A program made the translations under genes and the position numbers. A DNA stretch of 64,000 nucleotides from assembly GCA_947496865.1 (NCBI GenBank), contig CANMEE010000001.1, forward strand, positions 1,725,892-1,789,891, in the 5' to 3' direction. The stretch comes from an uncultured Sphingomonadaceae bacterium (GTDB lineage: Bacteria > Pseudomonadota > Alphaproteobacteria > Sphingomonadales > Sphingomonadaceae). Under the pieces are notes generated by a model. The model did not search any database, was not told the origin of the DNA, and was given only the letters and a program-made list of their open reading frames with translations. Below, piece after piece: positions 55,936 to 63,923 of this stretch (its first letter is position 1; each line of letters opens with the position of its first letter).

Positions 55936-56694
55936 ATGAAAATTGTTCGTACGGTCATAATTGGCACAGTATCGGCATTTGCCATGGCAGCGGTTCCGGC
56001 AAATGCGATTTATCCGACGCAATCCGGCAATGCAGCTTCACAGGACGGCAAAGGCGGCGGCTTTTCCAGTACAGGCGGTTCTTCCAGTCGTGGAGGATCA
56101 ACAGGCGGTAAAGGCGGTTCGTCCGGATTTGGCGGCAGCAGCGGCAGTGTAAGTTCAACCAGCACGGGCGGTTCTACCTCAACATCTTCTGGCGGATCGT
56201 CAACCAGCGGCGGATCCACCTCTACCTCGACCGGCGGGGGCACCAGCTCTGGATCTACCGGCGGTTCAACGTCTACATCTACCGGCGGTTTCTCCAGCAC
56301 ATCTACTGGCGGATCAACATCGACGTCATCCGGTAATATATCGACATCATCGGGCGGTGTATCCACCTCCACCGGCGGCGTTTCGACGTCAACAGGCGGT
56401 GTTTCGACATCCACTGGCGGTGTATCGACTTCAACCGGCGGCGTTTCCACATCGACGGGCGGTTCGTCTAGCTTTGGCGGATCAAGCAGCTCGTCCAGTT
56501 CCAGCAGCAGTTCATCCTCCAGCAGCTCGTCGAGCAGCTCATCCAGCTTCGGTGGATCCACCGGTTCAACGGGCTCAACCGGCGGAACACCTGTTCCAGA
56601 ACCTGGCGTGATGGTACTCTTTGGTTTGGGCGTAGGCGGTTTGGCTGCCGGTCGGTTGCTGCGGCGTCGGCGCAAAGACAAGCCAACAGACTGA
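55936..56694 (+). CDS. Ser/Gly/Thr-rich PEP-CTERM sorting-signal protein
   Basis: This ~252 aa exported protein has a signal peptide ending PANA. Almost the whole mature part is low-complexity Gly, Ser and Thr, including five tandem 7-residue units GGVSTST and a poly-Ser tract. It ends with a PEP-CTERM signal: TPVPEPG, a hydrophobic helix (VMVLFGLGVGGLAAG) and a basic tail RLLRRRRK. Such proteins are processed by exosortase, often with glycosylated Ser/Thr-rich regions, and linked to exopolysaccharide. No exosortase gene is in this window. ATG 55936 has GAGGTGAGGGA upstream. Confidence 0.88.
   Translation: MKIVRTVIIGTVSAFAMAAVPANAIYPTQSGNAASQDGKGGGFSSTGGSSSRGGSTGGKGGSSGFGGSSGSVSSTSTGGSTSTSSGGSSTSGGSTSTSTGGGTSSGSTGGSTSTSTGGFSSTSTGGSTSTSSGNISTSSGGVSTSTGGVSTSTGGVSTSTGGVSTSTGGVSTSTGGSSSFGGSSSSSSSSSSSSSSSSSSSSSSFGGSTGSTGSTGGTPVPEPGVMVLFGLGVGGLAAGRLLRRRRKDKPTD
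56353..56457 (+). repeat. Five tandem 21-bp repeats coding GGVSTST
   Basis: Within the PEP-CTERM gene, five consecutive 21-bp units each encode GGVSTST. Synonymous third-base differences between units show that the peptide repeat is kept while the DNA has drifted. Copy number may vary between strains (inference). Confidence 0.85.
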
Positions 56695-56718
56695 CTATTG
56701 GCCAGTATATACAGTTTG

Positions 56719-56746
56719 AAAGGAGAGGTCGCATGGCTTCTCCTTT
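56719..56746 (+). terminator. Hairpin terminator after the Ser-rich PEP-CTERM gene
   Basis: An 8-bp perfect stem, AAAGGAGA (56719-56726) and TCTCCTTT (56739-56746) with a 12-nt loop, lies 25 bp after the stop and is followed by TC. It is a plausible terminator with a short T-run. Confidence 0.6.
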
Positions 56747-56961
56747 TCGATTTCGTTAGAGTATAGACACTGTAATATGTCCCATATTGAGACATAAGCT
56801 ATCATGGTAAATGTCGGATTAACTTACATTTTTCACACTATGCAAAATTCGTTAACTATTGCGATGGTTGGACAGCAGGGACCTCACGATTTTGGCAAGA
56901 AAATTGCTTAGCTGTATATTGAAGCTATTTTAGTTTTTGACCAACGCCCCGAGGTTTGCCC

Positions 56962-57315
56962 ATGAATTTTCCCAAATTAGCAACGTTGAGTGGTCTGGCT
57001 GCTATTAGTTGGGTTACCGCGTCCCCGGCACATGCGACCTGGCACACCCATAATGATAACGAAGGAAGTAGCTGGAGTAGCTCTGGCGGCTGGCATGTTT
57101 CGGGCTGGGGTAGCTCTGGATGGGCATCGTCCAGCTTTGGCGTCAAAAACCCTCCCAGCACCTCTCCTATCAACATATCAGCCAGTTCATCGTCTGGCGG
57201 TTCTTCATCTGGCGGCACGCCCGTCCCGGAACCTTCTAACATGCTGATGCTTGCGCTCGGCGTCGCGGGCCTGGTCGCCGGACGTTTCGCGGCCCGCAGG
57301 AAACGAAAAAAATAA
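56962..57315 (+). CDS. Small PEP-CTERM sorting-signal protein
   Basis: This ~117 aa exported protein has a signal peptide ending SPAHA, then a short Ser/Trp/Gly-rich region (SSWSSSGGWHVSGWGSSGW), and a C-terminal PEP-CTERM signal: PVPEPSN, a hydrophobic helix (MLMLALGVAGLVAG) and the basic tail RFAARRKRKK. Its sorting signal resembles that of the preceding gene, so the two may be paralogues with different mature parts. ATG 56962 is preceded by GAGG; a TTG at 56956 is in frame. Confidence 0.82.
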   Translation: MNFPKLATLSGLAAISWVTASPAHATWHTHNDNEGSSWSSSGGWHVSGWGSSGWASSSFGVKNPPSTSPINISASSSSGGSSSGGTPVPEPSNMLMLALGVAGLVAGRFAARRKRKK

Positions 57316-57471
57316 CATATATTCGTCGCCATTGGTGCGCAGATCCTTGATCTCGCAGCACCATGAAAGGGTCGTCATCGGGGGATTAGACGGCCCTTTC
57401 CTTTGTATAATAGGGGCCAATGCGACGCAAAGACTTGACGCCCGTCCCTTTGCTCGCGCAGATGGGTTACC

Positions 57472-57789
57472 ATGATAGATATCTTGCAAAAGCTGGAAGC
57501 AACCATCCATCAGCGCCGTGACGCTGATCCTAATGACAGTTACGTCGCCAGCCTGCATGTAAAGGGCCGCGCCAAAATGGCTGAGAAGCTAGGTGAGGAA
57601 GCGGTTGAAGCGGTGATCGCCGCAGTACAGGATGACAAGACCGCTATGACGGGGGAGGCAGCGGACCTTTTGTTTCACATGATGGTCTTGCTCGCCGATA
57701 TGGATCTTTCGATTGATGACGTACTGACTGAGCTTGCGCGTCGCGAAGGTCTGTCCGGCATAGTCGAAAAAGCGTCCAGAAAGGATTGA
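57472..57789 (+). CDS. hisE: Phosphoribosyl-ATP pyrophosphohydrolase
   Basis: This 105 aa all-helical enzyme of the MazG-like fold removes pyrophosphate from phosphoribosyl-ATP, the second step of histidine synthesis. The metal-binding motif is KLGEEAVEAVIAA with EAADLLFHMMVLL. It is the stand-alone form, separate from hisI. It lies downstream of hisBHAF, with two PEP-CTERM genes in between, and 3 bp before the HIT gene. Confidence 0.96.
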   Translation: MIDILQKLEATIHQRRDADPNDSYVASLHVKGRAKMAEKLGEEAVEAVIAAVQDDKTAMTGEAADLLFHMMVLLADMDLSIDDVLTELARREGLSGIVEKASRKD

Positions 57790-57792
57790 TCC

Positions 57793-58173
57793 ATGGCGAT
57801 TGATGCAACCCAGCCTTATGATGACCAGAATATTTTCGCTAAGATATTGCGCGGCGAAATACCCAATAAGACGGTTTATGAGGATGACCATGTCCTCGCT
57901 TTTCACGATATCAATCCGCAAGCCCCCCATCACATATTGGTGATCCCAAAAGGAAAATATGTCAGCTGGGACGATTTTTCAGCGACCGCAAGTGAGTCCG
58001 AGATTGCTGGTTTTGTAAGAGGCGTAGGGCATGTTGCACGCGCCGCCGGCATGGTCGAACCGGGCTATCGGCTGCTCGCCAATATCGGTCAGGACGGGCA
58101 TCAAGAAGTCCCCCATCTGCATGTTCACATCTTTGCTGGAAAACCACTTGGCCCGATGTTGTTGAGAGGCTAG
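57793..58173 (+). CDS. HIT (HINT-type) nucleotide hydrolase
   Basis: This 126 aa histidine-triad protein has NIFAKILRGEIP at the N-terminus and the triad HLHVHIF near the C-terminus, followed by GKPLGPML as in HinT. HINT proteins hydrolyse purine nucleoside phosphoramidates such as AMP-lysine. hisE ends 3 bp upstream, a pairing common in Alphaproteobacteria. Confidence 0.95.
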   Translation: MAIDATQPYDDQNIFAKILRGEIPNKTVYEDDHVLAFHDINPQAPHHILVIPKGKYVSWDDFSATASESEIAGFVRGVGHVARAAGMVEPGYRLLANIGQDGHQEVPHLHVHIFAGKPLGPMLLRG

Positions 58174-58229
58174 GTACAAAGAAACTAAGCCGCTGAGGCG
58201 GCGCATAGGATTATAGGGGAGTTTCAGAT

Positions 58230-59663
58230 ATGGCAGGATCAGCAGTACCAACCGGCGAAGGTTGGTCATCGCGGACCGCCTTTATTTTGGCAGCGGTGGG
58301 TGCAGCGGTTGGTCTCGGTAATATCTGGCGCTTTCCCACATTGGCCGGCGAAAATGGCGGCGGGGCGTTTGTGCTCGTTTACATCGGATGTATCGTTCTC
58401 ATCGGCCTGCCGATGGTTTTATCTGAAATTCTGATCGGCCGTCATGGCCGCAGCGATGCTTATCATAGCGTCGTAAAGGTCGCCGAAGATTCAAACGTCA
58501 GCAAAAATTGGGGGATATTTGGCGGCATCGGAATTCTCAATGCCTTCCTGATTCTTACCTTCTACAGCGTCGTGGCCGGTTGGGTGCTCTATTATGTGGG
58601 CGTAATGAGCATGGATTTTCTGGGCGCTGTGTTTTCCGGTGATCCGTTTGCGGGCGCATTGGCGGGCGAAAGTCCTGAAACCATCCCCAGTCGCATGACC
58701 GATCTATTTGCAAATATTCCCATGTTGCTCGGCATGCACACGATATTCATGGTCATCACAATCTGGATTGTCGCGCGCGGCGTCACCGACGGGATTGAGA
58801 AAGCGGCCACCTATCTGATGCCGACATTTTTTGTGCTTCTCGTCCTGATCACGCTTTATGGCGCTTTTACCGGAGAATTTGCCAAGGCTGTTGCTTTTCT
58901 ATTTACCCCTGATTTCTCGAAATTATCTCCGGCGGTTGTCAATGATGCCTTGGGGCAGGCGCTATTCTCGATGAGTGTGGCGTCGGCTGCGCTGATCACT
59001 TATGGCGGTTATGTATCACGGGAAACCAAGCTGGCCCCCACGGCCGGCATGATCGCATTTGCAGACACCGGTGTGGCTCTTCTCGCCGGCCTAATGATTT
59101 TCCCTATCGTGTTTGCTGTTGGTCTGGATGTAGCGGCAGGACCGACCCTGGTTTTCCAGTCACTGCCGATCGCGTTTCACACCATGCCAGCCGGTTCGCT
59201 GGTGGGGCTGTTATTCTTCGTCCTAATCTTTTTTGCCGCTTTGACCAGCTCGATATCCCTGCTGGAAGGTGTGGTCGCCTGGGCGATGCGGCGGTTTGAA
59301 TGGAGGCGTGGTTTTTCGGCCTTGCTGGTGGGCGGTGTCATATTCCTTATCGGTGTTGCCTGCGCGTTATCGCTGAATGTCTGGAGCGACGTTCGCCCGC
59401 TTGGTTTTATCCCGCTGTTTGAAGACAAGAGTATCTTTGATGCCATTGATGATCTGGTCTCGAAAATATTGCTTCCGGTCACGGCATTTTTAACTGCGGT
59501 CTTCATCGGCTGGCGTGCTGATAAGAAGTTAGTGCAAGCAGAAACCGGTTTGGACGGCGCGATATTTGGATTGTGGCGCTTTCTGATTGCTTGGCTGGCA
59601 CCCTTGGCGGTCGCGATGATTTTCGTTTTCGCGGTCTTCCCCAATCTGGTTGGTCAGAGTTAG
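58230..59663 (+). CDS. Sodium-dependent (SNF/NSS family) transporter
   Basis: This 477 aa inner-membrane symporter has about 11-12 helices. The NSS signature GLGNIWRFPTLAGENGGGAF in helix 1 holds the sodium and substrate site of LeuT-like proteins. The amino-acid-type substrate is unknown. GGGGAG precedes the ATG. yacG begins 3 bp after its stop, so it is probably translated from the same message. Confidence 0.94.
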   Translation: MAGSAVPTGEGWSSRTAFILAAVGAAVGLGNIWRFPTLAGENGGGAFVLVYIGCIVLIGLPMVLSEILIGRHGRSDAYHSVVKVAEDSNVSKNWGIFGGIGILNAFLILTFYSVVAGWVLYYVGVMSMDFLGAVFSGDPFAGALAGESPETIPSRMTDLFANIPMLLGMHTIFMVITIWIVARGVTDGIEKAATYLMPTFFVLLVLITLYGAFTGEFAKAVAFLFTPDFSKLSPAVVNDALGQALFSMSVASAALITYGGYVSRETKLAPTAGMIAFADTGVALLAGLMIFPIVFAVGLDVAAGPTLVFQSLPIAFHTMPAGSLVGLLFFVLIFFAALTSSISLLEGVVAWAMRRFEWRRGFSALLVGGVIFLIGVACALSLNVWSDVRPLGFIPLFEDKSIFDAIDDLVSKILLPVTAFLTAVFIGWRADKKLVQAETGLDGAIFGLWRFLIAWLAPLAVAMIFVFAVFPNLVGQS

Positions 59664-59666
59664 GCC

Positions 59667-59870
59667 TTGCCCAGCACACGCGCCTCGAAATGCCCGGTCT
59701 GCCGCAAACCAAAGTCGCCAGAATTCGGGCCTTTCTGCAGTGCAGGGTGCAAAGATCGCGATCTGCTGCAATGGTTGGGTGAGGGTTATAAAGTCGCCGG
59801 AGCGCCGGTTTCACCAGACCAACTGGCTGATCATTTTGCAGGAGATACCGGTCGCGACGGTGAGTCCTGA
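59667..59870 (+). CDS. yacG: DNA gyrase inhibitor YacG (zinc-binding)
   Basis: This 67 aa protein has one zinc site CPVC-x15-CSAGC, the YacG pattern, followed by the conserved DLLQWLGEGY. YacG binds GyrB in other bacteria. The only in-frame start near the cysteine motif is TTG 59667, 3 bp after the transporter stop, so translation is probably coupled to it. tRNA-Phe follows. Confidence 0.88.
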   Translation: MPSTRASKCPVCRKPKSPEFGPFCSAGCKDRDLLQWLGEGYKVAGAPVSPDQLADHFAGDTGRDGES

Positions 59871-59969
59871 ACATGCTTGAAAAAACGGCTATTTTTAGGC
59901 TGGACAAGCCATGCAAGGCCCGCCTATAGCGACGCTTCCAATTCGGTGGGTCCATTCATCCCGCCCGTT

Positions 59970-60045
59970 GCCCGAATAGCTCAGTTGGTAGAGCAAGCGA
60001 CTGAAAATCGCTGTGTCGGTGGTTCGAATCCGCCTTCGGGCACCA
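59970..60045 (+). tRNA. tRNA-Phe (GAA)
   Basis: The cloverleaf is complete: acceptor GCCCGAA with TTCGGGC, D-arm, anticodon stem AGCGA/TCGCT around loop CTGAAAA (anticodon GAA at 60003-60005), T-arm with GGTTCGAATCC, and an encoded CCA end. A recombinase gene lies about 200 bp downstream. Confidence 0.97.
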
Positions 60046-60247
60046 CTTTTTTCCTAAGTTTTCAAAGTCTCGCAAACGGTAAACGGTATAAGAGATTTAT
60101 CTCTATCTTTCCGTCGGTTAGCAGCAGATGAGACTTGGGGATTGTCGCCAGAGACCATTTGTCGTCCACGATATGGGGGTGAAATGGCCAAGTGTCTCGA
60201 CGGCCCAAATATTGGAGTCCAGATGCACTTGTGGATATGGGAAGGTT

Positions 60248-61870
60248 TTAGGCGGAAGCGAACCCGAACATCTTGCGCTGTCCGGCCCAGTCTAATGGGA
60301 TTTTGTTGATACGCATGATCTTGCGTCCGGTCAGATCAGGAGGTTGTGTTCCATCGACAATCGCAGAGATAATATCTGGTGCCATAAAACTTAACCTAAC
60401 AAGCTGCTGCAAATGTCGCTGTTTGTAGTGATTGACCATCGGAGAGGATATTCCGCGAACCAGAAGATCCTGCGCTGCAAAGGCATGAGCAATCAGTCTT
60501 AGCAAAACCGGATCGGGATCACGTTTGATTGGTCCATTGTCTGGTGCAATTGCTAATCTCACATCTGATCCTCGGTTTACCAGTTTAGCTTCAATCGAAA
60601 GCTTGACCGGTTGATCCAGATTTGGAGGAGTGATCTCGATTTGGATTGTTTCGCTGTTGATTGAAACTCGAGTTTTGTAATCGAGCAACAATGCTCGTTG
60701 TTCACAGATAGACATTGCGGGCAGATCGATTGAGGTTTGGCGATCTTGGCTTAGCTGAGCTGCCATTTCCCTTGCTTCGTCAGTTCCTTTGCAACTGCCC
60801 TTCACCAACTGTCTGGCAATCGCATCAATAACCAATCGTTCAATTTCACCTGCTGGCATTCGCCACTTGTCAGATTCATCACCAGGTAGCGTTCGTGTGA
60901 CATAGTAGCGATAGCGCTTCGAACCCTTCTTCGCATGGGTTGGGTTCATCGGCTTGCCATCAGGATCGGTGATGATGCCCGTCAGCAGACTGGGGTTATG
61001 GCTCTTCTTGCCAGAAGCGTTATCGCGCCGGTTTTCTGCAAAGATGGATTGAACACGATCAAACAACTCATTCGAGATGATCGGTTGATGTGCGCCATTG
61101 TAGATTTTGTCTTTATGCCGGACCTTTCCAACATAGACTGGGTTCTGGAGGAGATGGGTCAAGGTACCGGTCTTAAAGTGGATGCCACCAGCAACCCGTC
61201 CGGAATTGAAGATGCGGATCCTTGTCCTAATACCTTTTGCCGCTAGCTCATCAACCAGCTGTGGTACCGATTTGAGCTGCGCATACCGCTCAAAAACAAG
61301 CCGCACCGTTTCAGCTTCAGTCTCATTGATTATGAGTTGACGATCTTCAACATCATATCCGTATGGAACACCGCCGCCCATCCACATACCCTTCTTCTTG
61401 GAAGCAGCTACTTTATCGCGAATGCGTTCGCCGGTTACCTCGCGTTCGAACTGGGCGAAGGAAAGCAGGACGTTGAGTGTTAGGCGTCCCATGCTGGTGG
61501 TGGTGTTGAATGATTGCGTGACACTCACGAAGCTTGCTTCATTCTCATCCAGTATCTCAACAATCTTCGCAAAGTCGGCTAACGCACGAGTAAGTCGATC
61601 AACCTTGTAGACGACAATGATATCGATTCTACCGGCTTTAACATCATCAAGCAGTTGGACGAGGGCAGGACGATCCATGTTTCCACCAGACCACCCGCCG
61701 TCATCATAAAGCTCAGGTACTGCTTCCCAGCCTTCGCTAGCCTGGCTCAAAATATAGGCGGCGCATGCTTCTCGCTGTGCATCGAGACTGTTGAAATCTT
61801 GCTCTAAACCATCTTCGGTCGATTTGCGGGTGTAGATCGCGCAGCGCTTCCGTTTTGCACGGTCAACCAT
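60248..61870 (-). CDS. Serine recombinase / site-specific integrase
   Basis: This 540 aa large serine recombinase has the N-terminal resolvase domain with the nucleophile serine in YTRKSTEDG (about residue 17), the Arg-rich VVYKVDRLTRAL and TSMGRLTLNVLLSFAQFERE. A recombinase domain follows (GVPYGYDV, NPVYVGKVRHK). The zinc-ribbon cysteines usual after LLTG are missing: the sequence here is LLTGIITDPDGKPMNPTHAK. It is the last gene of a DUF3489-DUF2924-recombinase string with overlapping starts. It may move or have brought in this region (inference). Confidence 0.94.
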   Translation of the reverse strand: MVDRAKRKRCAIYTRKSTEDGLEQDFNSLDAQREACAAYILSQASEGWEAVPELYDDGGWSGGNMDRPALVQLLDDVKAGRIDIIVVYKVDRLTRALADFAKIVEILDENEASFVSVTQSFNTTTSMGRLTLNVLLSFAQFEREVTGERIRDKVAASKKKGMWMGGGVPYGYDVEDRQLIINETEAETVRLVFERYAQLKSVPQLVDELAAKGIRTRIRIFNSGRVAGGIHFKTGTLTHLLQNPVYVGKVRHKDKIYNGAHQPIISNELFDRVQSIFAENRRDNASGKKSHNPSLLTGIITDPDGKPMNPTHAKKGSKRYRYYVTRTLPGDESDKWRMPAGEIERLVIDAIARQLVKGSCKGTDEAREMAAQLSQDRQTSIDLPAMSICEQRALLLDYKTRVSINSETIQIEITPPNLDQPVKLSIEAKLVNRGSDVRLAIAPDNGPIKRDPDPVLLRLIAHAFAAQDLLVRGISSPMVNHYKQRHLQQLVRLSFMAPDIISAIVDGTQPPDLTGRKIMRINKIPLDWAGQRKMFGFASA

Positions 61871-62321
61871 TTGCACGTACCTTCGGCTTGTACCCGCTTC
61901 GCTTTTTCAATCCGAAGAAGCGAGGGCCGGACCAATGGGCTCCGGTGATCTCGCGGGCAATATGGCTGAGGCTTGCATAATGTCGGCCTTCAAACTCAAA
62001 GCCATCGTCACAAACAAGCACGTGATAGCTCTTACCGTTCCATGATCTGACAAGTCTTGTTCCGGTCTTGAGTGATATCGCATGCATGTGACTAGCTTTG
62101 CCGGTTCGCTCGACGCGCTTGCGAAGCCGCTCGATCTCACGTTTGGTAGCACCAGTCAGGCTACCGTGGACACGTTCCTGCAGCCGGTTGGCGATACCAC
62201 GCCGAAGAAGGTCAGGCCCGATATCGGGTGCTGGCGACCTAAAGGTATCCCGCCAGGCAGACCGCAGCTGGGCAGGAGGCATCGTTGTTAGTTCAGCCAA
62301 TCGGTTGTCCAGCGTGGTCAT
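61863..62321 (-). CDS. DUF2924 family protein
   Basis: This 152 aa protein belongs to DUF2924, known from its regular company with serine recombinases in Alphaproteobacteria. It has a helical N-terminal part (LTTMPPAQLRSAWRDTF) and the C-terminal conserved part (GTRLVRSWNGKSYHVLV, YASLSHIAREITGAHWSGPR, FFGLK). The last part suggests a small DNA-binding fold, but this is not established. Its ATG overlaps the DUF3489 stop, and its own stop overlaps the recombinase start by 8 bp. Confidence 0.9.
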   Translation of the reverse strand: MTTLDNRLAELTTMPPAQLRSAWRDTFRSPAPDIGPDLLRRGIANRLQERVHGSLTGATKREIERLRKRVERTGKASHMHAISLKTGTRLVRSWNGKSYHVLVCDDGFEFEGRHYASLSHIAREITGAHWSGPRFFGLKKRSGYKPKVRANG

Positions 62322-62566
62322 ACTGAACCTTTGGCTTCTTGATCACCTGGATTTTGTGTGATGCGATAGGCGGTGCCGTCATCACCCCGCTGTTCGCGTG
62401 CGAGAATGTGGCCTTTCTTTCGCAGGCCGGTTAGAAATGCACGGACGCTATGTTGCTGCCAGTTTGTCGCCTTGCAGATATCAGTGAGAGTTGCGCCTTT
62501 GGTTCGCGATAGCAGTGCAACGACTTTTGTCGATTTGGTTTGTGGCTTTGATTTCGGCGATAACAT
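62318..62566 (-). CDS. DUF3489 family small protein
   Basis: This 82 aa basic protein has a helix-turn-helix-like core (GATLTDICKATNWQQHSVRA then FLTGLRKKGH) and the family ending GTAYRIT. It probably binds DNA. It overlaps the DUF2924 gene by ATGA and is first or second in the recombinase transcript. ATG 62566 is used; an adjacent TTG is in frame. Confidence 0.85.
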   Translation of the reverse strand: MLSPKSKPQTKSTKVVALLSRTKGATLTDICKATNWQQHSVRAFLTGLRKKGHILAREQRGDDGTAYRITQNPGDQEAKGSV

Positions 62567-62575
62567 CAATGATCT

Positions 62576-62761
62576 CTAGTTTGGCGCTGAAGGTTCCAAC
62601 GCTTCCACTGACCCGAGCCGCGGATCGCTAAACAGAGCGGGCGGCTCGTCGTGATCATTGGTCGCGACACGAACAGCAATGCTCGAACAAGCACCGAAGT
62701 CCAGTCGTTTATCTGTACATTTGTAAAAGCTGCATATGGACTTACCCGCAAAGTCGAGCAT
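62576..62761 (-). CDS. Possible small cysteine-containing protein upstream of DUF3489
   Basis: An open frame of 61 codons ends 9 bp before the DUF3489 start. It contains CSFYKCTDKRLDFGACSS, three spaced cysteines that could bind metal, and an acidic C-terminal part. Its close spacing to the recombinase transcript supports a gene, but there is no clear ribosome site and no family I recognise. Confidence 0.35.
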   Translation of the reverse strand: MLDFAGKSICSFYKCTDKRLDFGACSSIAVRVATNDHDEPPALFSDPRLGSVEALEPSAPN

Positions 62762-62771
62762 GGGTTGAAAC

Positions 62772-62987
62772 ATGGCAAACGAAGACGAGATTGATCCGGT
62801 AAAAATACAAGCGGGGTTGTTTGCATTGATAACCGCGCGGCTGGAAGATGCGCATGAGTTTTCCATCAAAGGGCAGTCCGCGAAGGCAAATGCGGAACAA
62901 GTGGCCGGTTACGTTTCCGACATTGGGTCAAATCTTGATGAAATTAGTATCCAATTGAATGCTATAAATTTGATTAGAAATCTTTGA
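62772..62987 (+). CDS. Hypothetical small protein
   Basis: No family recognised. This 71 aa acidic helical protein (MANEDEIDPVKIQAGLFALI start; DIGSNLDEISIQLNAINLI end) contains no cysteine or membrane segment. The composition looks like a real coding sequence. It is divergent from the recombinase group and could be a small regulatory or structural protein of the mobile region. Confidence 0.5.
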   Translation: MANEDEIDPVKIQAGLFALITARLEDAHEFSIKGQSAKANAEQVAGYVSDIGSNLDEISIQLNAINLIRNL

Positions 62988-63106
62988 TACTCAGTTTCCG
63001 TTTTGCGTTGAACGCGGACATTGGCACGTTGTCACGACGACACGTCTCAAGTGTAACTCCGTCCAATGACAAACTCCTTAGGGGCGGATCTCGTCGATTT
63101 GATTGA

Positions 63107-63445
63107 TCAATCTTTGCTACTGCTTCCAAACAAATATCCAAGGATTAGTGTGATCGTACTCATCATGACCGCTAAAGTGTCTGAAAACTTTTCCCATTCA
63201 TTGTACTGGAATAGCAGTACACCAACGAAAACTAACAAAACTATGGCCACAATAGCTGCAATGTTACCAGGTTTTTCAGAGTTTGAGCCCCAAACTGATC
63301 CGACTAGTCCCAGTTCGGCTTTTTGCATGGATTCCTTGTGAGCAAAGAACACAGCTTCGTCTTTAGCGCTTTTGTCGGACTTTGGACGCTCAATATTGGC
63401 TTCGGCTAGGTCGTCTATCGTAACGGGTTTGGATTTTTCAGCCAT
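63107..63445 (-). CDS. Two-helix membrane protein overlapping a Panacea-domain gene
   Basis: This ~112 aa protein has a hydrophilic N-terminal region of about 60 residues and then two hydrophobic helices (IAAIVAIVLLVFVGVLLFQY and TLAVMMSTITLILGYLFG) separated by the charged turn NEWEKFSD. The tail is GSSSKD. The ATG at 63445 overlaps the stop of the upstream Panacea gene by 8 bp, so the two are translated together. It could be the effector partner of the Panacea protein (inference). No homologous family was recognised. Confidence 0.75.
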   Translation of the reverse strand: MAEKSKPVTIDDLAEANIERPKSDKSAKDEAVFFAHKESMQKAELGLVGSVWGSNSEKPGNIAAIVAIVLLVFVGVLLFQYNEWEKFSDTLAVMMSTITLILGYLFGSSSKD

Positions 63446-63923
63446 TCGCCACCAAATTGCGAAAATGATCACGGATCAGATCGTTTGAGATTTCGGACAA
63501 CCCATTCGCTTTAGTGATGGACCATGGCGTTCCAGGTTGATGAGTTAGTGCCGATAATTGCAATGCAGAGAAGTTTCCATACTTTTGGATCACCCTGTCA
63601 AACACTTCAAAAAATTGAGTATTCTGTGCGTGAACAACAAATGCCTTTTCTTCACCACCAACCCATGTTTTTGCATAGTCAGTAATAGGGTTGTTACGGA
63701 ACTGTTTGAACATATGATAGAGAAATTCTTCAACTGGACCATATGGCCAAGCCTCGAAACTTTCTTCAATTAATGGTTCATCGTGGATTGCCAAATGCCA
63801 ACCATGTGCCAAGTAAACCAGCTTCTGCAACTTCATAGGCGTGGTTGATGCTACTCCATTGGTGAAATCCCATTGAAGAAAATTATTGGCAACTTGATTA
63901 ACCGGTATTGTAGATGATGGCAT
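63438..63923 (-). CDS. Panacea (DUF4065, SocA-like) domain protein, candidate antitoxin
   Basis: This 161 aa protein has the DUF4065/Panacea hallmarks: TPMKLQKLVYLAHGWHL, FEAWPYGPVEE and a helical C-terminal part ending ALTHQPGTPWSITK. Panacea proteins include the SocA adaptor and many antitoxins paired with unrelated toxins, some of them small membrane proteins. The gene directly downstream, overlapping by 8 bp, encodes a two-helix membrane protein. Its own promoter would lie in the last 77 bp of the window. Confidence 0.88.
   Translation of the reverse strand: MPSSTIPVNQVANNFLQWDFTNGVASTTPMKLQKLVYLAHGWHLAIHDEPLIEESFEAWPYGPVEEFLYHMFKQFRNNPITDYAKTWVGGEEKAFVVHAQNTQFFEVFDRVIQKYGNFSALQLSALTHQPGTPWSITKANGLSEISNDLIRDHFRNLVANG

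Noticed and set aside
56010..56795. Long minus-strand frame rich in Pro, Val, Asp and Glu opposite the Ser-rich PEP-CTERM gene
   Set aside because: It is the mirror of the plus-strand GGVSTST repeat (Pro-Pro-Val-Asp repeats on the other strand). The plus frame has a ribosome site, signal peptide and sorting signal; this one has none.
59970..60045. tRNA-Phe as the attachment site of the neighbouring recombinase
   Set aside because: I found no second copy of the tRNA 3' end in the window, and large serine recombinases seldom use tRNA genes. Proximity alone is not enough.
59877..60131. 84-codon plus-strand frame
   Set aside because: It runs straight through the tRNA-Phe gene and has no recognisable domain.
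62566..62826. Alternative minus-strand frame (86 codons) over the DUF3489 leader
   Set aside because: Low-complexity composition and no start signal; it conflicts with the better 62576-62761 frame.
63066..63341. Plus-strand frame opposite the two-helix membrane protein
   Set aside because: It lies wholly over the better minus-strand gene, which is coupled to the Panacea gene and shows clear membrane helices.
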